Assembly (NCBI GenBank): GCA_001789205.1
Contig: MFYT01000109.1
Location: 19,803-83,802, forward strand
DNA from: Candidatus Raymondbacteria bacterium RIFOXYA2_FULL_49_16
GTDB lineage: Bacteria; Fibrobacterota; OXYB2-FULL-49-7; XYB2-FULL-49-35
Length of the DNA stretch: 64,000 bases
Direction: 5' to 3'
A program made the position numbers and the translations under genes. Shown here one piece after another: positions 52,911-61,907 of the stretch; the stretch's first letter is position 1; each line of letters begins with the position of its first letter. The notes under the pieces were generated by a model. That model saw only the letters and a list, made by a program, of their open reading frames with translations, was not told where the DNA came from and did not search any database.

Positions 52911-54113
52911 ATGAAAGAAATCAAAGGCGGTATTACAGCTCCAAAAGGCTTCCTGGCATCGGGCATTGCCTGCGGCATAAAGAAGTCCGGCAAACCCGAC
53001 CTCGCGTTGCTGAGTTCAGTTTCGTCCGCCCTGTACGCCGGGGCCTTTACCACCAACCGGTTTGCCGCAGCGCCTGTTGTCTGGTGCAGAAAAATACTGG
53101 CCCGAAAAAAAGCCATCAAGGCTGTGGTAGTCAACAGCGGAAACGCGAACGCCTGTACCGGTCTCACTGGCGAAAAAAACGCCCGACACATGGCCGAGCT
53201 GACCGCCAAAACACTCGATTGTTCTTCCTCTGAAGTTCTGGTGAGTTCCACGGGCGTCATCGGCCACCAGCTTCCCATGTACAAACTCGAAAAAGGCATC
53301 CCGGATGCGGCGAGTCGCTTGAAAAAAGACAATGGCCACGCCTTTGCAACCGCTATTTTGACCACGGACCTGGTTTCTAAACAGTGCGCGGTCGAGATCG
53401 ATATCAACGGAAGCCCTGTGCGTATCGCCGGCTGCTGCAAAGGCTCGGGCATGATCCATCCGAACATGGCCACCATGCTCGCTTTTGTCACCACCGACGC
53501 GATCATTTCGCTAGAGACCCTTTCCAAGGTCTTTCAACGCGGCCTCACCCTCAGCTTCAATCGGATAACGGTTGATGGAGACACCAGCACCAACGATACC
53601 TGCATCATGCTGGCCAATGGCGAGGCGAAAAACCCTGTCATTAAATCCGGCAAATATCTCGAACTCTTCTCAAAAGCCCTTTTCCACGTGCTCAAAGAGT
53701 TGGCACGCAAAATCGTGGCCGACGGCGAAGGCGCCACAAAGACCGTATCCATTGTTGTCAGGGGTGCAAAAGCCGAGGCCGAGGCCGACAAGGCTGCCCG
53801 AGCCATTGCCAATTCCCCCCTGGTAAAAACAGCCCTCTTTGGCAACGACCCCAACTGGGGCCGTATCCTTGCGGCTGCCGGATACTCCGGTGTTTCATTC
53901 GATCCTTCACGAGTCGAACTGACTCTTTGCGGAATCCGATTGGTAAAAAACGGCCAACCCCTCTTATTCGACGCCAAAACCGCTTCCGACCGGCTCAAAG
54001 AGAAAGAAGTTGATATTGTCGTCGATCTCCACTCTGGCAAGGCCCAGGCCGAGATGCTCACATGCGATTTCTCCTACGATTACGTAAAAATTAACGCAGA
54101 GTACCACACATGA
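52911..54113 (+). CDS. argJ: Bifunctional ornithine acetyltransferase / N-acetylglutamate synthase
   Basis: ArgJ (400 aa) recycles the acetyl group in arginine synthesis. The autocleavage site is in CKGSGMIHPNMATML (Thr is the new N-terminal nucleophile); other motifs are VVVNSGNANACTG and ALFGNDPNWGRILAAAGYSG. AAGGAAT precedes the ATG. TTGACA at 52856-52861 is a possible -35. The stop overlaps the rpiB start (ATGA). No other arg gene is present. Confidence 0.94.
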   Translation: MKEIKGGITAPKGFLASGIACGIKKSGKPDLALLSSVSSALYAGAFTTNRFAAAPVVWCRKILARKKAIKAVVVNSGNANACTGLTGEKNARHMAELTAKTLDCSSSEVLVSSTGVIGHQLPMYKLEKGIPDAASRLKKDNGHAFATAILTTDLVSKQCAVEIDINGSPVRIAGCCKGSGMIHPNMATMLAFVTTDAIISLETLSKVFQRGLTLSFNRITVDGDTSTNDTCIMLANGEAKNPVIKSGKYLELFSKALFHVLKELARKIVADGEGATKTVSIVVRGAKAEAEADKAARAIANSPLVKTALFGNDPNWGRILAAAGYSGVSFDPSRVELTLCGIRLVKNGQPLLFDAKTASDRLKEKEVDIVVDLHSGKAQAEMLTCDFSYDYVKINAEYHT

Positions 54114-54559
54114 ACACTGAAAAAAGCATCATTATCGGCTGCGACCACGCGGGCTACCTTCTCAAGGAAAAAATTAAGACACACCTCGGGTCTCTGGGAT
54201 ACACGGTAACTGACGTAGGCACTGATTCGGATCTCGCGGTCGACTATCCCCTTTTTGCGGTCAAACTGTGCGACCGGATAAAAAGCGGGGAATTTGAACG
54301 GGGCATTCTGGTCTGCGGAACCGGCATAGGCGTTTCCATTGCCGCAAACCGCAACAAAGGCATCCGTGCGGCGCTTTGTACCAGTGTCGAACTGGCGCGC
54401 CTCTGCTCGCAGCACAACAACGCAAACGTACTGTGTCTGGGCGGCCGTACGACAAAAGAAGATAACGCATACGCGATCACAGAGGCCTGGCTTACCACGC
54501 CCTTTGAAGGCAAACATCACCAGCGCAGGGTCGACATGCTCGACCAAATACAATGTTGA
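54110..54559 (+). CDS. rpiB: Ribose 5-phosphate isomerase B
   Basis: RpiB (149 aa) interconverts ribose 5-phosphate and ribulose 5-phosphate. Motifs: IIIGCDHAGYLLKEKIKTHL, GILVCGTGIGVSIAANRNKG, RAALCTSVELARLCSQHNNA, NVLCLGGRT. Start overlaps argJ by 4 nt; glyA follows after 27 nt. rpiB-glyA adjacency is common. Confidence 0.95.
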   Translation: MNTEKSIIIGCDHAGYLLKEKIKTHLGSLGYTVTDVGTDSDLAVDYPLFAVKLCDRIKSGEFERGILVCGTGIGVSIAANRNKGIRAALCTSVELARLCSQHNNANVLCLGGRTTKEDNAYAITEAWLTTPFEGKHHQRRVDMLDQIQC

Positions 54560-54586
54560 CCCGCCCCATTTTCCAAGGAGAAATTC

Positions 54587-55882
54587 ATGATGGACAACCT
54601 TAAAAAAAATGACCCGGCCATTTTCGACATGGTGGTCCGCGAACAGCAGCGCCAGGAAGAGGGCATGGAACTCATTGCGTCTGAAAACTATGTCTCGCGG
54701 GCAGTGCTCGAGGCAATGGGCACGGTGCTCAACAATAAATATTCAGAAGGGTATGTCGGGAAACGGTACTACGCGGGAAACGAAATTGTGGACGAGGTGG
54801 AACAGCTCTGTATGGACCGGGCGCGGGCGCTTTTCGGGTGCGAACATGTGAATGTCCAGCCTTTGTCAGGAAGTCCGGCCAATGCAGCGGTCTATTTTGC
54901 CCTGCTCAAGCCAGGCGACAAAGTGCTGGGACTTGCCCTTGACCACGGCGGCCATCTTTCCCACGGTCACCCGGTAAATTTCTCCGGCATGCTATACAAT
55001 TTCACCCAGTATATGGTTGAGAAAGAAACTGGCCGGATCAATATGGACCGCGTCAGGGAAATAGCGCTTCGTGAAAGGCCAAAAATGATCCTCGCGGGGT
55101 TTTCCGCCTATTCACGCAATCTCGACTGGAAAATCTTCAAGGCCATTGCCGATGAAATCGGGGCCATCACCTTTGCCGATATCGCCCACATTGCGGGCCT
55201 CATAGCAGGAAAGCAGCTCGACTCGCCTATTCCCCATTTTGACGTGGTTTCCACAACAACGCATAAAACATTGCGCGGGCCGCGCGGCGCCATTATCATG
55301 TGCAAGGAGAAGTTCGCCAAGCAGATCGATACCGCGCTCTTTCCCGGACTCCAGGGTGGCCCCCACGACCATATCAACGCGGCAAAGGCCGTTGCCTTTA
55401 AAGAGGCGCTCGAGCCCTCGTTCCAGACCTACTCGAAGAAAGTGATGGAAAACGCCAAAATGCTTGCCGCTGAGCTCATGCGGCTAGGCTTCAAAGTAAT
55501 CTCCGACGGGACCGACAACCATCTCATGGTGGTTGATATGACCTCACGCGGTGTTCCCGGGCTCAATGCCGAACGGGCCCTCGATGCCGCGGGAATTTCC
55601 TGCTCCCGGAGCACCATACCTTTTGACCCGCGCAAGCCTTTCAATCCCAGCGGAGTGCGTCTGGGAACACCGGCAATCACAACGCGCGGCATGGGCAACG
55701 ATCATATGAAAATAATTGCCGGATGGATAGACCGGGTCGTCACAGCAGCTGCTGCTGACAAAGCGTCTGAGTCGCTCAAAGGCCCAGAAATGACCGCGGC
55801 CTACAAAAGCAACAGCGCAATTAAAAAGGTGAAAGAAGAGGTCAAAGAATTTTGTCTTAAATTTCCCCTGTTTCATTCATGA
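54587..55882 (+). CDS. glyA: Serine hydroxymethyltransferase
   Basis: GlyA (431 aa) makes glycine and methylene-tetrahydrofolate from serine. The PLP lysine is in STTTHKTLRGPRGAIIMC; other motifs are IASENYVSRAVLEAMGTVLN and GYVGKRYYAGNEIVDEVEQL, and KIADEIGAITFADIAHIAGL-like (residue run at about 185-205). AAGGAG precedes the ATG at 54587; the second ATG (54590) is an alternative. The stop overlaps the deaminase start (ATGA). Confidence 0.96.
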   Translation: MMDNLKKNDPAIFDMVVREQQRQEEGMELIASENYVSRAVLEAMGTVLNNKYSEGYVGKRYYAGNEIVDEVEQLCMDRARALFGCEHVNVQPLSGSPANAAVYFALLKPGDKVLGLALDHGGHLSHGHPVNFSGMLYNFTQYMVEKETGRINMDRVREIALRERPKMILAGFSAYSRNLDWKIFKAIADEIGAITFADIAHIAGLIAGKQLDSPIPHFDVVSTTTHKTLRGPRGAIIMCKEKFAKQIDTALFPGLQGGPHDHINAAKAVAFKEALEPSFQTYSKKVMENAKMLAAELMRLGFKVISDGTDNHLMVVDMTSRGVPGLNAERALDAAGISCSRSTIPFDPRKPFNPSGVRLGTPAITTRGMGNDHMKIIAGWIDRVVTAAAADKASESLKGPEMTAAYKSNSAIKKVKEEVKEFCLKFPLFHS

Positions 55883-56319
55883 AAACCAAACGCCCGTTGT
55901 GGGACGCCTATTTCATGGGCATCGCCCATGCAGTGTCGCACCGTTCTACCTGCGACCGCAACCATGTGGGTGCGGTCATTGTCCGGGACAACACGGTCCT
56001 GGCAACAGGATACAATGGCAGCGTCCGGGGTTTGCCCCATTGCGCTAAAACAGGCCATATGATGGTCAATGGCCATTGCACCACAACAGTCCATGCGGAA
56101 GTAAACGCCATTGTCCAGGCAGCGCGCATTGGCGTGGCCATACAAGGCGGTGCGATGTATGTGACCTCATCCCCCTGCTGGAACTGCTTTAAACTCATCG
56201 CTAATGCGGGAATAACGAAAATATGCTATGGCAAGGAATATGGAACCGATACTGCATTGGTGAAAAAATACGCGCGCCGCGCGGGAATCATTCTGAAAAG
56301 AACCGCTGTCCTTAACTGA
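55879..56319 (+). CDS. dCMP deaminase-family protein (ComEB-like)
   Basis: A 146-aa zinc deaminase. Zinc and catalytic motifs are TTVHAEVNAIVQAAR and SSPCWNCFKLI, with the N-terminal RSTCDRNHVGAVIVRDN. It converts dCMP to dUMP for thymidylate synthesis. Start overlaps glyA by 4 nt, linking one-carbon supply and thymidylate precursor. It overlaps the convergent MlaF-like gene by 8 nt at the 3' ends. Confidence 0.9.
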   Translation: MKTKRPLWDAYFMGIAHAVSHRSTCDRNHVGAVIVRDNTVLATGYNGSVRGLPHCAKTGHMMVNGHCTTTVHAEVNAIVQAARIGVAIQGGAMYVTSSPCWNCFKLIANAGITKICYGKEYGTDTALVKKYARRAGIILKRTAVLN

Positions 56320-57040
56320 AAAAATCCTTCAGTGCAGGCAGGGCCGCGCTCCGGGCCTCTGCCGTACTGCCATTAAACGCCACGGTTCCCTTGTCGAGCA
56401 TGACCACCCTATCCGCAATGCGCTCTATGCTTGCAATGTCGTGCGTGACAACCACAATAGAGACCCCGGTCTCTTTCCGGATTTTGAGAAGCAGAAGGTC
56501 GAGAGAACGGGTGGTAACCGGATCGAGGCCCGCGGAAGGCTCGTCGCAGAAAAGCACCTCAGGATCGAGCGCCATGGCCCGCGCAAGCGCGGCCCGTTTC
56601 AACATGCCGCCGGAGAGTTCTGATGGCAATTTGTGAGACGCATGCGCCATACCCACCTGCTCAAGTTTTTCCCGGGCTATGGCGTAGATTTCAGACCGTT
56701 TCTTCTTTGTGTGCATTTCGAGAGGAAGCGCCGCGTTCTCGACAACCGGCAGCGAGTTGAGCAGCGCGCCGCGCTGGAAAAGCACACCCATGCGTTTGAA
56801 AATACCCTCTTTCTCAACAGCCTCCCTGTCGCACACCTCGCATCCAAGAAGTTTGACGCTCCCGATCTGGTAGTCTACCAGGCCAAGCATGTTTTTAAGC
56901 AGCGTTGTCTTGCCGCACCCGCTCTTGCCGATGATAGCGCAGATTTCTCCCTTGCCTATGGTGAGAGAGACACCACTGAGGATGACCGCGCGGCCATAGG
57001 TGCAGGTGAGATCGGAAATATGGATGACCGGTTCGCTCAT
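56312..57040 (-). CDS. ABC transporter ATP-binding protein of the MCE/Mla system (MlaF-like)
   Basis: A 242-aa ATPase. Walker A GKSGCGKTT, signature LSGGMLKRAALARAMAL (SGGM is typical of MlaF), Walker B VLFCDEPSAGLDPVTTRSLD, switch VVTHD. Last gene of the MCE operon; 9 nt after the permease. It powers phospholipid transport between membranes. Confidence 0.92.
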   Translation of the reverse strand: MSEPVIHISDLTCTYGRAVILSGVSLTIGKGEICAIIGKSGCGKTTLLKNMLGLVDYQIGSVKLLGCEVCDREAVEKEGIFKRMGVLFQRGALLNSLPVVENAALPLEMHTKKKRSEIYAIAREKLEQVGMAHASHKLPSELSGGMLKRAALARAMALDPEVLFCDEPSAGLDPVTTRSLDLLLLKIRKETGVSIVVVTHDIASIERIADRVVMLDKGTVAFNGSTAEARSAALPALKDFFS

Positions 57041-57049
57041 GGGTCCCTG

Positions 57050-57862
57050 TTAGAAATAAAACAGCACGCCAAAAAGGCTGTCAGCCGCGATAATAGCAAA
57101 AATTGAGGTGACCACCGATGCCGTGGTCGCCCGGCCAACGCCGTCAGCGCCCCCAGTAAACCTGAGACCCTTGTGACACCCGATGACCGTGATCAGCACG
57201 GCAAAGACCAGACTTTTAATGAGTCCGGAAAGAATATGTTTGAACACAAGCGCCTGGCTCAGTTGGAGCCAGAAAGCGGCAAAACTCAGCTTGAGGTATG
57301 TGACCGCTATGATTGTTCCGCCCAGGATGCCCATAAAATTTGAAAACATGGTAAGAACAGGCAAGGCAAGCAGCATTGCCCACAGCTTGGGTACCATGAT
57401 AAAACGCACGGGATTTAAGCCCATGGTTTTTAACGCGTCAATTTCCTCGCTGAATTTCATGGTGGCCACTTCAGAGGCAATGGCCGATCCGCTGCGACCG
57501 GCAATAATGATTGCGGCCATGAGCGGCCCCATTTCAGCGGTAATGCCCACGGCAAGAAGGTCGGCCACAAAAATATTTCCGCCCACCATGCGCAGTTGCG
57601 CCGCTGACTGCAAAGCGGAAATAAAACCAATGAGAAACATGATAAGGCCGATGATGGGCACCGCCCCCAGGCCATAGTCGAGGCCATTGCGGACAAATTC
57701 GCCCCGCCGTGTGGTTTTCCCCCCCGATACCAGGGAGAGAAAGCTCCACATCACCATCTCCGAGGCGAGAAAGACCATTGCCGTAAATTCGTTAAACAGG
57801 GAGATGACAAAATCCGCGATGGCAATGAAAAAAGAATACGTATGCGCCTTAATTCGCATCAT
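57050..57862 (-). CDS. MlaE-family ABC permease
   Basis: A 270-aa permease with five to six helices and the family motif region GRSGSAIASEVATMKFSEEI and DALKTMGLNPVRFIMVPKLW. MlaE proteins form the core of MCE lipid transporters. Start overlaps the lipoprotein gene by 14 nt. Confidence 0.92.
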   Translation of the reverse strand: MMRIKAHTYSFFIAIADFVISLFNEFTAMVFLASEMVMWSFLSLVSGGKTTRRGEFVRNGLDYGLGAVPIIGLIMFLIGFISALQSAAQLRMVGGNIFVADLLAVGITAEMGPLMAAIIIAGRSGSAIASEVATMKFSEEIDALKTMGLNPVRFIMVPKLWAMLLALPVLTMFSNFMGILGGTIIAVTYLKLSFAAFWLQLSQALVFKHILSGLIKSLVFAVLITVIGCHKGLRFTGGADGVGRATTASVVTSIFAIIAADSLFGVLFYF

Positions 57863-58475
57863 TGGCGGCTGTTAATTCCTTGTTGAAAACAGAAATAGCG
57901 TCCTTGATAAAAGAACCGTAGATGTCGGCAAGCAGAATACTGAATCGTTCGGCGAGAATAGTATACCCAGAACCATCGCACTCGGCAGCGGCCTTGTATT
58001 TTTTTTCAAATAACAGCGTGCCGCTGCTTTTGGTAATACGGAGTTCAACGGCCAGGGACGCCTTTCGCTTGCTCCCTCGTTCGTCTTCTTCAATGACAAG
58101 AATGTCTCCGCTAATAACATAATCGGGCAATTCATCGATAAGCGTTTCCCGGACTGATTTGACAAGAAGCACTGACTTACAGGTTTGCACCAGAAGATCA
58201 GTCGCCGACACATCGGGCCTGATTGCCCACGATGCGTTATTTGCAAAGTCAACGGTATAGTCGCTCGTGCGGGTAATGACCTTGGCATTGTCGTACAAAG
58301 GCGTGAGTTTCAAACGTTTGACCTGTAGCTTGAACGGATAGCCGTTTTCAGGCTGCCCTGCCATGGAAGCCGCAGGCACCGCAGGCTCGAAATAGATGAG
58401 CAAGCTTTTTCGTGAAATTTTTCCCGAGCATCCGGCAAGGGCCAGGCATGCGGCTAAAACAAATACCAATCGCAT
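57849..58475 (-). CDS. ABC-type transport auxiliary lipoprotein (PqiC-like)
   Basis: A 208-aa lipoprotein; lipobox LALAGCSG (Cys at about residue 16). Segments KSLLIYFEPAVPAASMAGQP, WAIRPDVSATDLLVQTCKSV and VRETLIDELPDYVISGDILV fit the ABC_trans_aux (PqiC/YmbA) family, the outer-membrane tether in Pqi-type MCE systems. 3 nt after the MCE gene. Confidence 0.82.
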   Translation of the reverse strand: MRLVFVLAACLALAGCSGKISRKSLLIYFEPAVPAASMAGQPENGYPFKLQVKRLKLTPLYDNAKVITRTSDYTVDFANNASWAIRPDVSATDLLVQTCKSVLLVKSVRETLIDELPDYVISGDILVIEEDERGSKRKASLAVELRITKSSGTLLFEKKYKAAAECDGSGYTILAERFSILLADIYGSFIKDAISVFNKELTAANDAN

Positions 58476-58478
58476 GAA

Positions 58479-59456
58479 TTACTCCTGTTTGCGAATGAGA
58501 AGTGAAGGATTGTCCTTGATGGTCTGGGTGAAATCGGCCAGGTTACGGATAGTAACTTCAAGACGGTCGAGGATCTGGTTCACCCGTTCGCGGCTGGTCA
58601 CAATGGTTTTATTGGCTTCGTTGATTGTACGTGTGCTCGCTTCAAGCGTTTTGTTGAGGTTATCGAGCGACTTGCCCAGTTTTCCCTGGCCCAGGCCGTC
58701 CTTGATATCCCCTGAAATAGTCTCCATGTTCTTGAATGTTTTAACCAGCGATTCATTCTTAATCACCCGGTCCGCATCAGAAATGGCGCTGTCGAGCCGG
58801 GAAAGGACCTTGTTTGTCTGCCCGAACACACCCATGCCCTGACTGGGCAGCTGCGCGGTGAATTTGGCGACATTGTCCTTGTTCTGAGCCACCATCTGAT
58901 TGAGGCCTATAGCGAGCTGGTTAATAGAAGCAAGCGTATGGGAAATCTCGTTTGCATTTACCCCGCCGGTCATGGCAACCAGGTTGTTGAGCACCACCTC
59001 GATCTTCTGCATGATAATATCGGCCTTGCCCGTAACCATATCGATTGCGCTCAGGCCCGACTGGATATAGTCGCCGGGATTGAGCCGCGGCGAACTGTTC
59101 GATTCTTTGACAATATCGATATATTTGATGCCCGTGATGCCAAATACGTGGACAACCGCCTGCGCATCGGATTTGATGGCAATGCCCTTTTTGATGGAAA
59201 TGCGCACCAGAATCTTGGTGACATCGTCAGCTGCAAAGGAGAGTTCATCGACCTGTCCGATTTCCACGCCGTTCCGTTTGACCGGGTTACCCACATTGAG
59301 GCCGGAAATGGACTCTGAATATTCAATATAATACAGGTCGTTCTTTTTTAAAAGTTCTTTGCCAACAGTGAGGAAAACAAAGGCAAGGATGAGCACTATG
59401 CCGATGAAGAGAAAAAAACCAAGCCGGATTCTTTCACCTTTGGTAACCATGGGCAT
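58479..59456 (-). CDS. MCE/MlaD domain protein
   Basis: A 325-aa protein with an N-terminal membrane helix (FFLFIGIVLILAFVFLTVGK), a MlaD/MCE domain (about 40-120: SISGLNVGNPVKRNGVEIGQ, HVFGITGIKYIDIVKES), and a long helical C-terminus (about 150-325) rich in coiled-coil heptads (LNKTLEASTRTINEANKTIV). It forms the periplasmic ring of the lipid transporter; the helical tail could build a needle. First gene of the MCE operon. Confidence 0.92.
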   Translation of the reverse strand: MPMVTKGERIRLGFFLFIGIVLILAFVFLTVGKELLKKNDLYYIEYSESISGLNVGNPVKRNGVEIGQVDELSFAADDVTKILVRISIKKGIAIKSDAQAVVHVFGITGIKYIDIVKESNSSPRLNPGDYIQSGLSAIDMVTGKADIIMQKIEVVLNNLVAMTGGVNANEISHTLASINQLAIGLNQMVAQNKDNVAKFTAQLPSQGMGVFGQTNKVLSRLDSAISDADRVIKNESLVKTFKNMETISGDIKDGLGQGKLGKSLDNLNKTLEASTRTINEANKTIVTSRERVNQILDRLEVTIRNLADFTQTIKDNPSLLIRKQE

Positions 59457-59514
59457 ATAAAATAACTATAATGTGATCCCGTTTACCATAGGAACGCTGA
59501 TTTTTGTTCCCCGG

Positions 59515-59681
59515 CTATTCGATCCCCAGTTTTTTCTGTATCTGTTCAAGTGAAATGCCCTTTGTTTCGGGCATGACCGTGAGTACCCAAATGAGACTGC
59601 ATTGATGCCCGAAAGCTGGTTAAACATGGCAATGGCCATGGCCAGCATGAAAGGCGGCACAGTGGTCAATGCCTGCACCAT
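59515..59681 (-). pseudogene. Remnant of an MFS sugar-porter gene
   Basis: Two frames on the minus strand show pieces of a sugar transporter: LAMAIAMFNQLSGINAV (the helix-7 QLSGINAV motif) from 59681, then a frame switch at about 59595 into LIWVLTVMPETKGISLEQIQ and KKLGIE-stop (TAG at 59517-59515), the conserved PETKG C-terminus. Everything between helix 7 and the tail is deleted. It lies downstream of, and slightly overlaps, the esterase gene. Confidence 0.75.
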
Positions 59682-60448
59682 TTCTTTATAAACGCCACTG
59701 TGGTCTCAATCAGTGCTTCTTTCCATTGCAAACGGGAAAAACCATGGTCAGCGCCTTTGATTATTTTCAACAAGGCCGTGGGCCGGCCATACCATTTCTT
59801 TAGTTCTTTGCCCGTGGTAACAGGTACGGTTTCATCTTTTGCCCCATGGATAATAAGTACCTGCCCCGCGAACTCGGCCGCTTTCCGGAATGGGTTTCCA
59901 TACAACTTTAAAAATGTTATTCGTGAATCATAATATCCCCTGCCCAGCCGCAAGCCATCGAGGTCGATGCTGTTGTTTTTATCGCGCGGCTTGGTTTTCC
60001 AGAGATTACCGATATACTCAATGCCTTCTCGTATTGCCGGCGCCCACAATACCGCTCCCTTGAGACGCGGCGCATCCGGCGCAATAATACTGGAAATAAA
60101 TCCGCCAAGGCTGTGTCCCATAATAAACAGATTAGCAGGATCGGCGCAGGAAAGCTTTGACATATACGTGTAAATTGCGCGTGCCTCATCGATCTCTGAT
60201 AAAAGTGTCATGTTCTCGAAAAGACCGTCGCTTTCGCCCGATCCGCCAAAATCGAAACGGACACTGCCAATACCAGCCTTTGCCAAAATCCTGGAACATT
60301 CCACGAACTTGAAAGCCTCCTCCATTTTATCTCCTGTAAAACCGTGGTACATGGCAACAAAGGGAAATTTCTTTCGTTTTTGTTCCGGCACATGCAGCAT
60401 GCCTCTGAGTGTGAGACCTTTGACCTTTAATTCAACGGCTTTTTGCAT
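59666..60448 (-). CDS. Alpha/beta hydrolase, esterase-like
   Basis: A 260-aa hydrolase. The nucleophile elbow is IMGHSLGGFISS; the acid is in IHGAKDETVPV and the His in KGADHGFS. FDFGGSGESDG and the N-terminal GLTLRGMLHVPEQ resemble cinnamoyl/feruloyl-esterase-like proteins (Est1E, LJ0536 type). GGGAGGA precedes the ATG. No signal peptide. Substrate is not certain; a short-chain or aromatic ester is likely. Confidence 0.83.
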   Translation of the reverse strand: MQKAVELKVKGLTLRGMLHVPEQKRKKFPFVAMYHGFTGDKMEEAFKFVECSRILAKAGIGSVRFDFGGSGESDGLFENMTLLSEIDEARAIYTYMSKLSCADPANLFIMGHSLGGFISSIIAPDAPRLKGAVLWAPAIREGIEYIGNLWKTKPRDKNNSIDLDGLRLGRGYYDSRITFLKLYGNPFRKAAEFAGQVLIIHGAKDETVPVTTGKELKKWYGRPTALLKIIKGADHGFSRLQWKEALIETTVAFIKKWCRH

Positions 60449-60470
60449 GATTGTCCTCCCTTAACTGAGT

Positions 60471-61781
60471 TCAATTGCCTTCTGCAAGAAATTCTTCAAG
60501 AGTTATCCCTTTCACGTCTTTCGCATCAAAATGCCCGTTATGTATCACCAAAAGCCTTTTCCCCGGAAAAGCATGCGTAAACCACGCGAATTCAACAGGG
60601 CTGGATTGCCCATATTTTACCTCGATGAACATTGTGGAATCATTGACAAAATCAACTTCATGTTCCTTGCTCTGCCAGAAAGGGAGCATCTCGGGCATGT
60701 CTTTGCCCGTAATCGCGGCCCGCCGCCACAGTTCCTGCGCCACAACCCATTCATACCACTGCCCTAGAACCTGGCTGGGCATTGCCTTGAATTCACCGGG
60801 CGTCCGGGGTGAGAGCGGGTGAAATACCGATGCCGCAAGAACATTTATAAAATGATACTTTTCCGGCTTGCGCGGTACTGCCACGCCGGTCCCGGGATCC
60901 CAGAAAAACCCCCTTCCCACGCATAGAAGTTCGGTCAGAATACGGATATATTCCGCGGCCACTGTATTGTTTGCAAGTCCCGCTTCTTTCGTTAGTTTAT
61001 ACTGGCCAAATGGCGTGCCTCCCCTTTGGGCAATGCATTCAAGCACATGAATCAGGCTTACCCTGCTTCTCCCGTCCGCCGCAAACTCGCCGAATATCCA
61101 ATCGCGTATCATCTCAATTATAAAGGCCGGCAACGAACCGGTTTTTGCGATCTCCGCACAGGCCACAGGGCATCCGCCAGCCAGACAATAGGCGGAGAGC
61201 GTATCCTCTTTCAATATACTGCCGCATACCCGGCTGAATTCAAAATACGAAATCGGCGTGAAAATAAAATTAGTGCGAGCGAGCCTGCCCTTTCTTCCAG
61301 GAAGGCGTTCTGTTCCCCGCATCAGGTCCGTGGCCCTGGAACCGGTTGTTACGACAAGAACATTGTCCAGTTCACCCGCATCAAGGGTCCTTTTCAGTGC
61401 TTTCTGCCAATTTTTAACCGCAGTTATCTCATCAATGAAGAGACGGCGGACACCCGTTTCCGCTGGAAAAAGCGCGGACGTCTCCTGTATGGCTTGGGTC
61501 AATGCATTTTCATCAGAAATAAAATCGCCGTTCAAATAGAAAGCGCTTCCTGGCCCGAACGAACGGATAGTCTGCTTTATGGCCCCTTCCATCCATGTGC
61601 TTTTGCCATACTGCCGCGCTCCGCGCACCAGCATGACGCCTGGTTCTTCAGGAAGTTCTTTTAACCCGAAATCAAGGTCGAAAACATAGGGAACATTCTT
61701 TAGACGGTCAAGATGTGGAAAGACCCCTCTCTCGTCTATGCGGCCCGTAGACAGTACTTGGTTTATTGTGTTAACGTTCAT
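60471..61781 (-). CDS. AAA-type ATPase with DUF4143-like C-terminus
   Basis: A 436-aa ATPase of the group annotated as ATP-binding protein DUF4143. Walker A is RGARQYGKST, Walker B RRLFIDEI, and TTGSRATDLMRG follows as sensor. A winged-helix-like segment (FGQYKLTKEAGLANNTVAAE) and a C-terminal nuclease-like fold with EVDFVNDSTMFIEVKYG (PD-(D/E)xK pattern) follow. Typical variable genes that move between genomes. No ribosome-binding site. Its promoter and start codon carry a double AACGTT operator, suggesting tight self-repression. Confidence 0.8.
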   Translation of the reverse strand: MNVNTINQVLSTGRIDERGVFPHLDRLKNVPYVFDLDFGLKELPEEPGVMLVRGARQYGKSTWMEGAIKQTIRSFGPGSAFYLNGDFISDENALTQAIQETSALFPAETGVRRLFIDEITAVKNWQKALKRTLDAGELDNVLVVTTGSRATDLMRGTERLPGRKGRLARTNFIFTPISYFEFSRVCGSILKEDTLSAYCLAGGCPVACAEIAKTGSLPAFIIEMIRDWIFGEFAADGRSRVSLIHVLECIAQRGGTPFGQYKLTKEAGLANNTVAAEYIRILTELLCVGRGFFWDPGTGVAVPRKPEKYHFINVLAASVFHPLSPRTPGEFKAMPSQVLGQWYEWVVAQELWRRAAITGKDMPEMLPFWQSKEHEVDFVNDSTMFIEVKYGQSSPVEFAWFTHAFPGKRLLVIHNGHFDAKDVKGITLEEFLAEGN

Positions 61782-61811
61782 AACGTTAGTAAATATAACG
61801 TTTAGAACGTT
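61773..61811 (-). promoter_or_regulatory. Double operator AACGTT-N3-AACGTT over promoter and start codon
   Basis: Four AACGTT hexamers start at 61773, 61782, 61797 and 61806 (spacings 9, 15, 9). They form two identical 15-bp elements, AACGTT-cat-AACGTT and AACGTT-tag-AACGTT, 24 bp apart. The first contains the ATG of the ATPase gene, the second lies between its -35 and -10. Each element is palindromic. Confidence 0.75.
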
Positions 61812-61821
61812 ATATTGGCAA
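61792..61821 (-). promoter_or_regulatory. Promoter of the DUF4143-type ATPase gene
   Basis: Minus strand TTGCCA (61821-61816), 18-bp spacer, TATATT (61797-61792). Predicted start about 4 nt before the ATG at 61781; no ribosome-binding site. Confidence 0.6.
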
Positions 61822-61907
61822 TAGTATTTCGCATCTCTTTTATAATCATTGCTTTATATAGTTTTATACAATGCTTTTCTAAGGGCGGCATATTATTTGG
61901 CAGTGAG

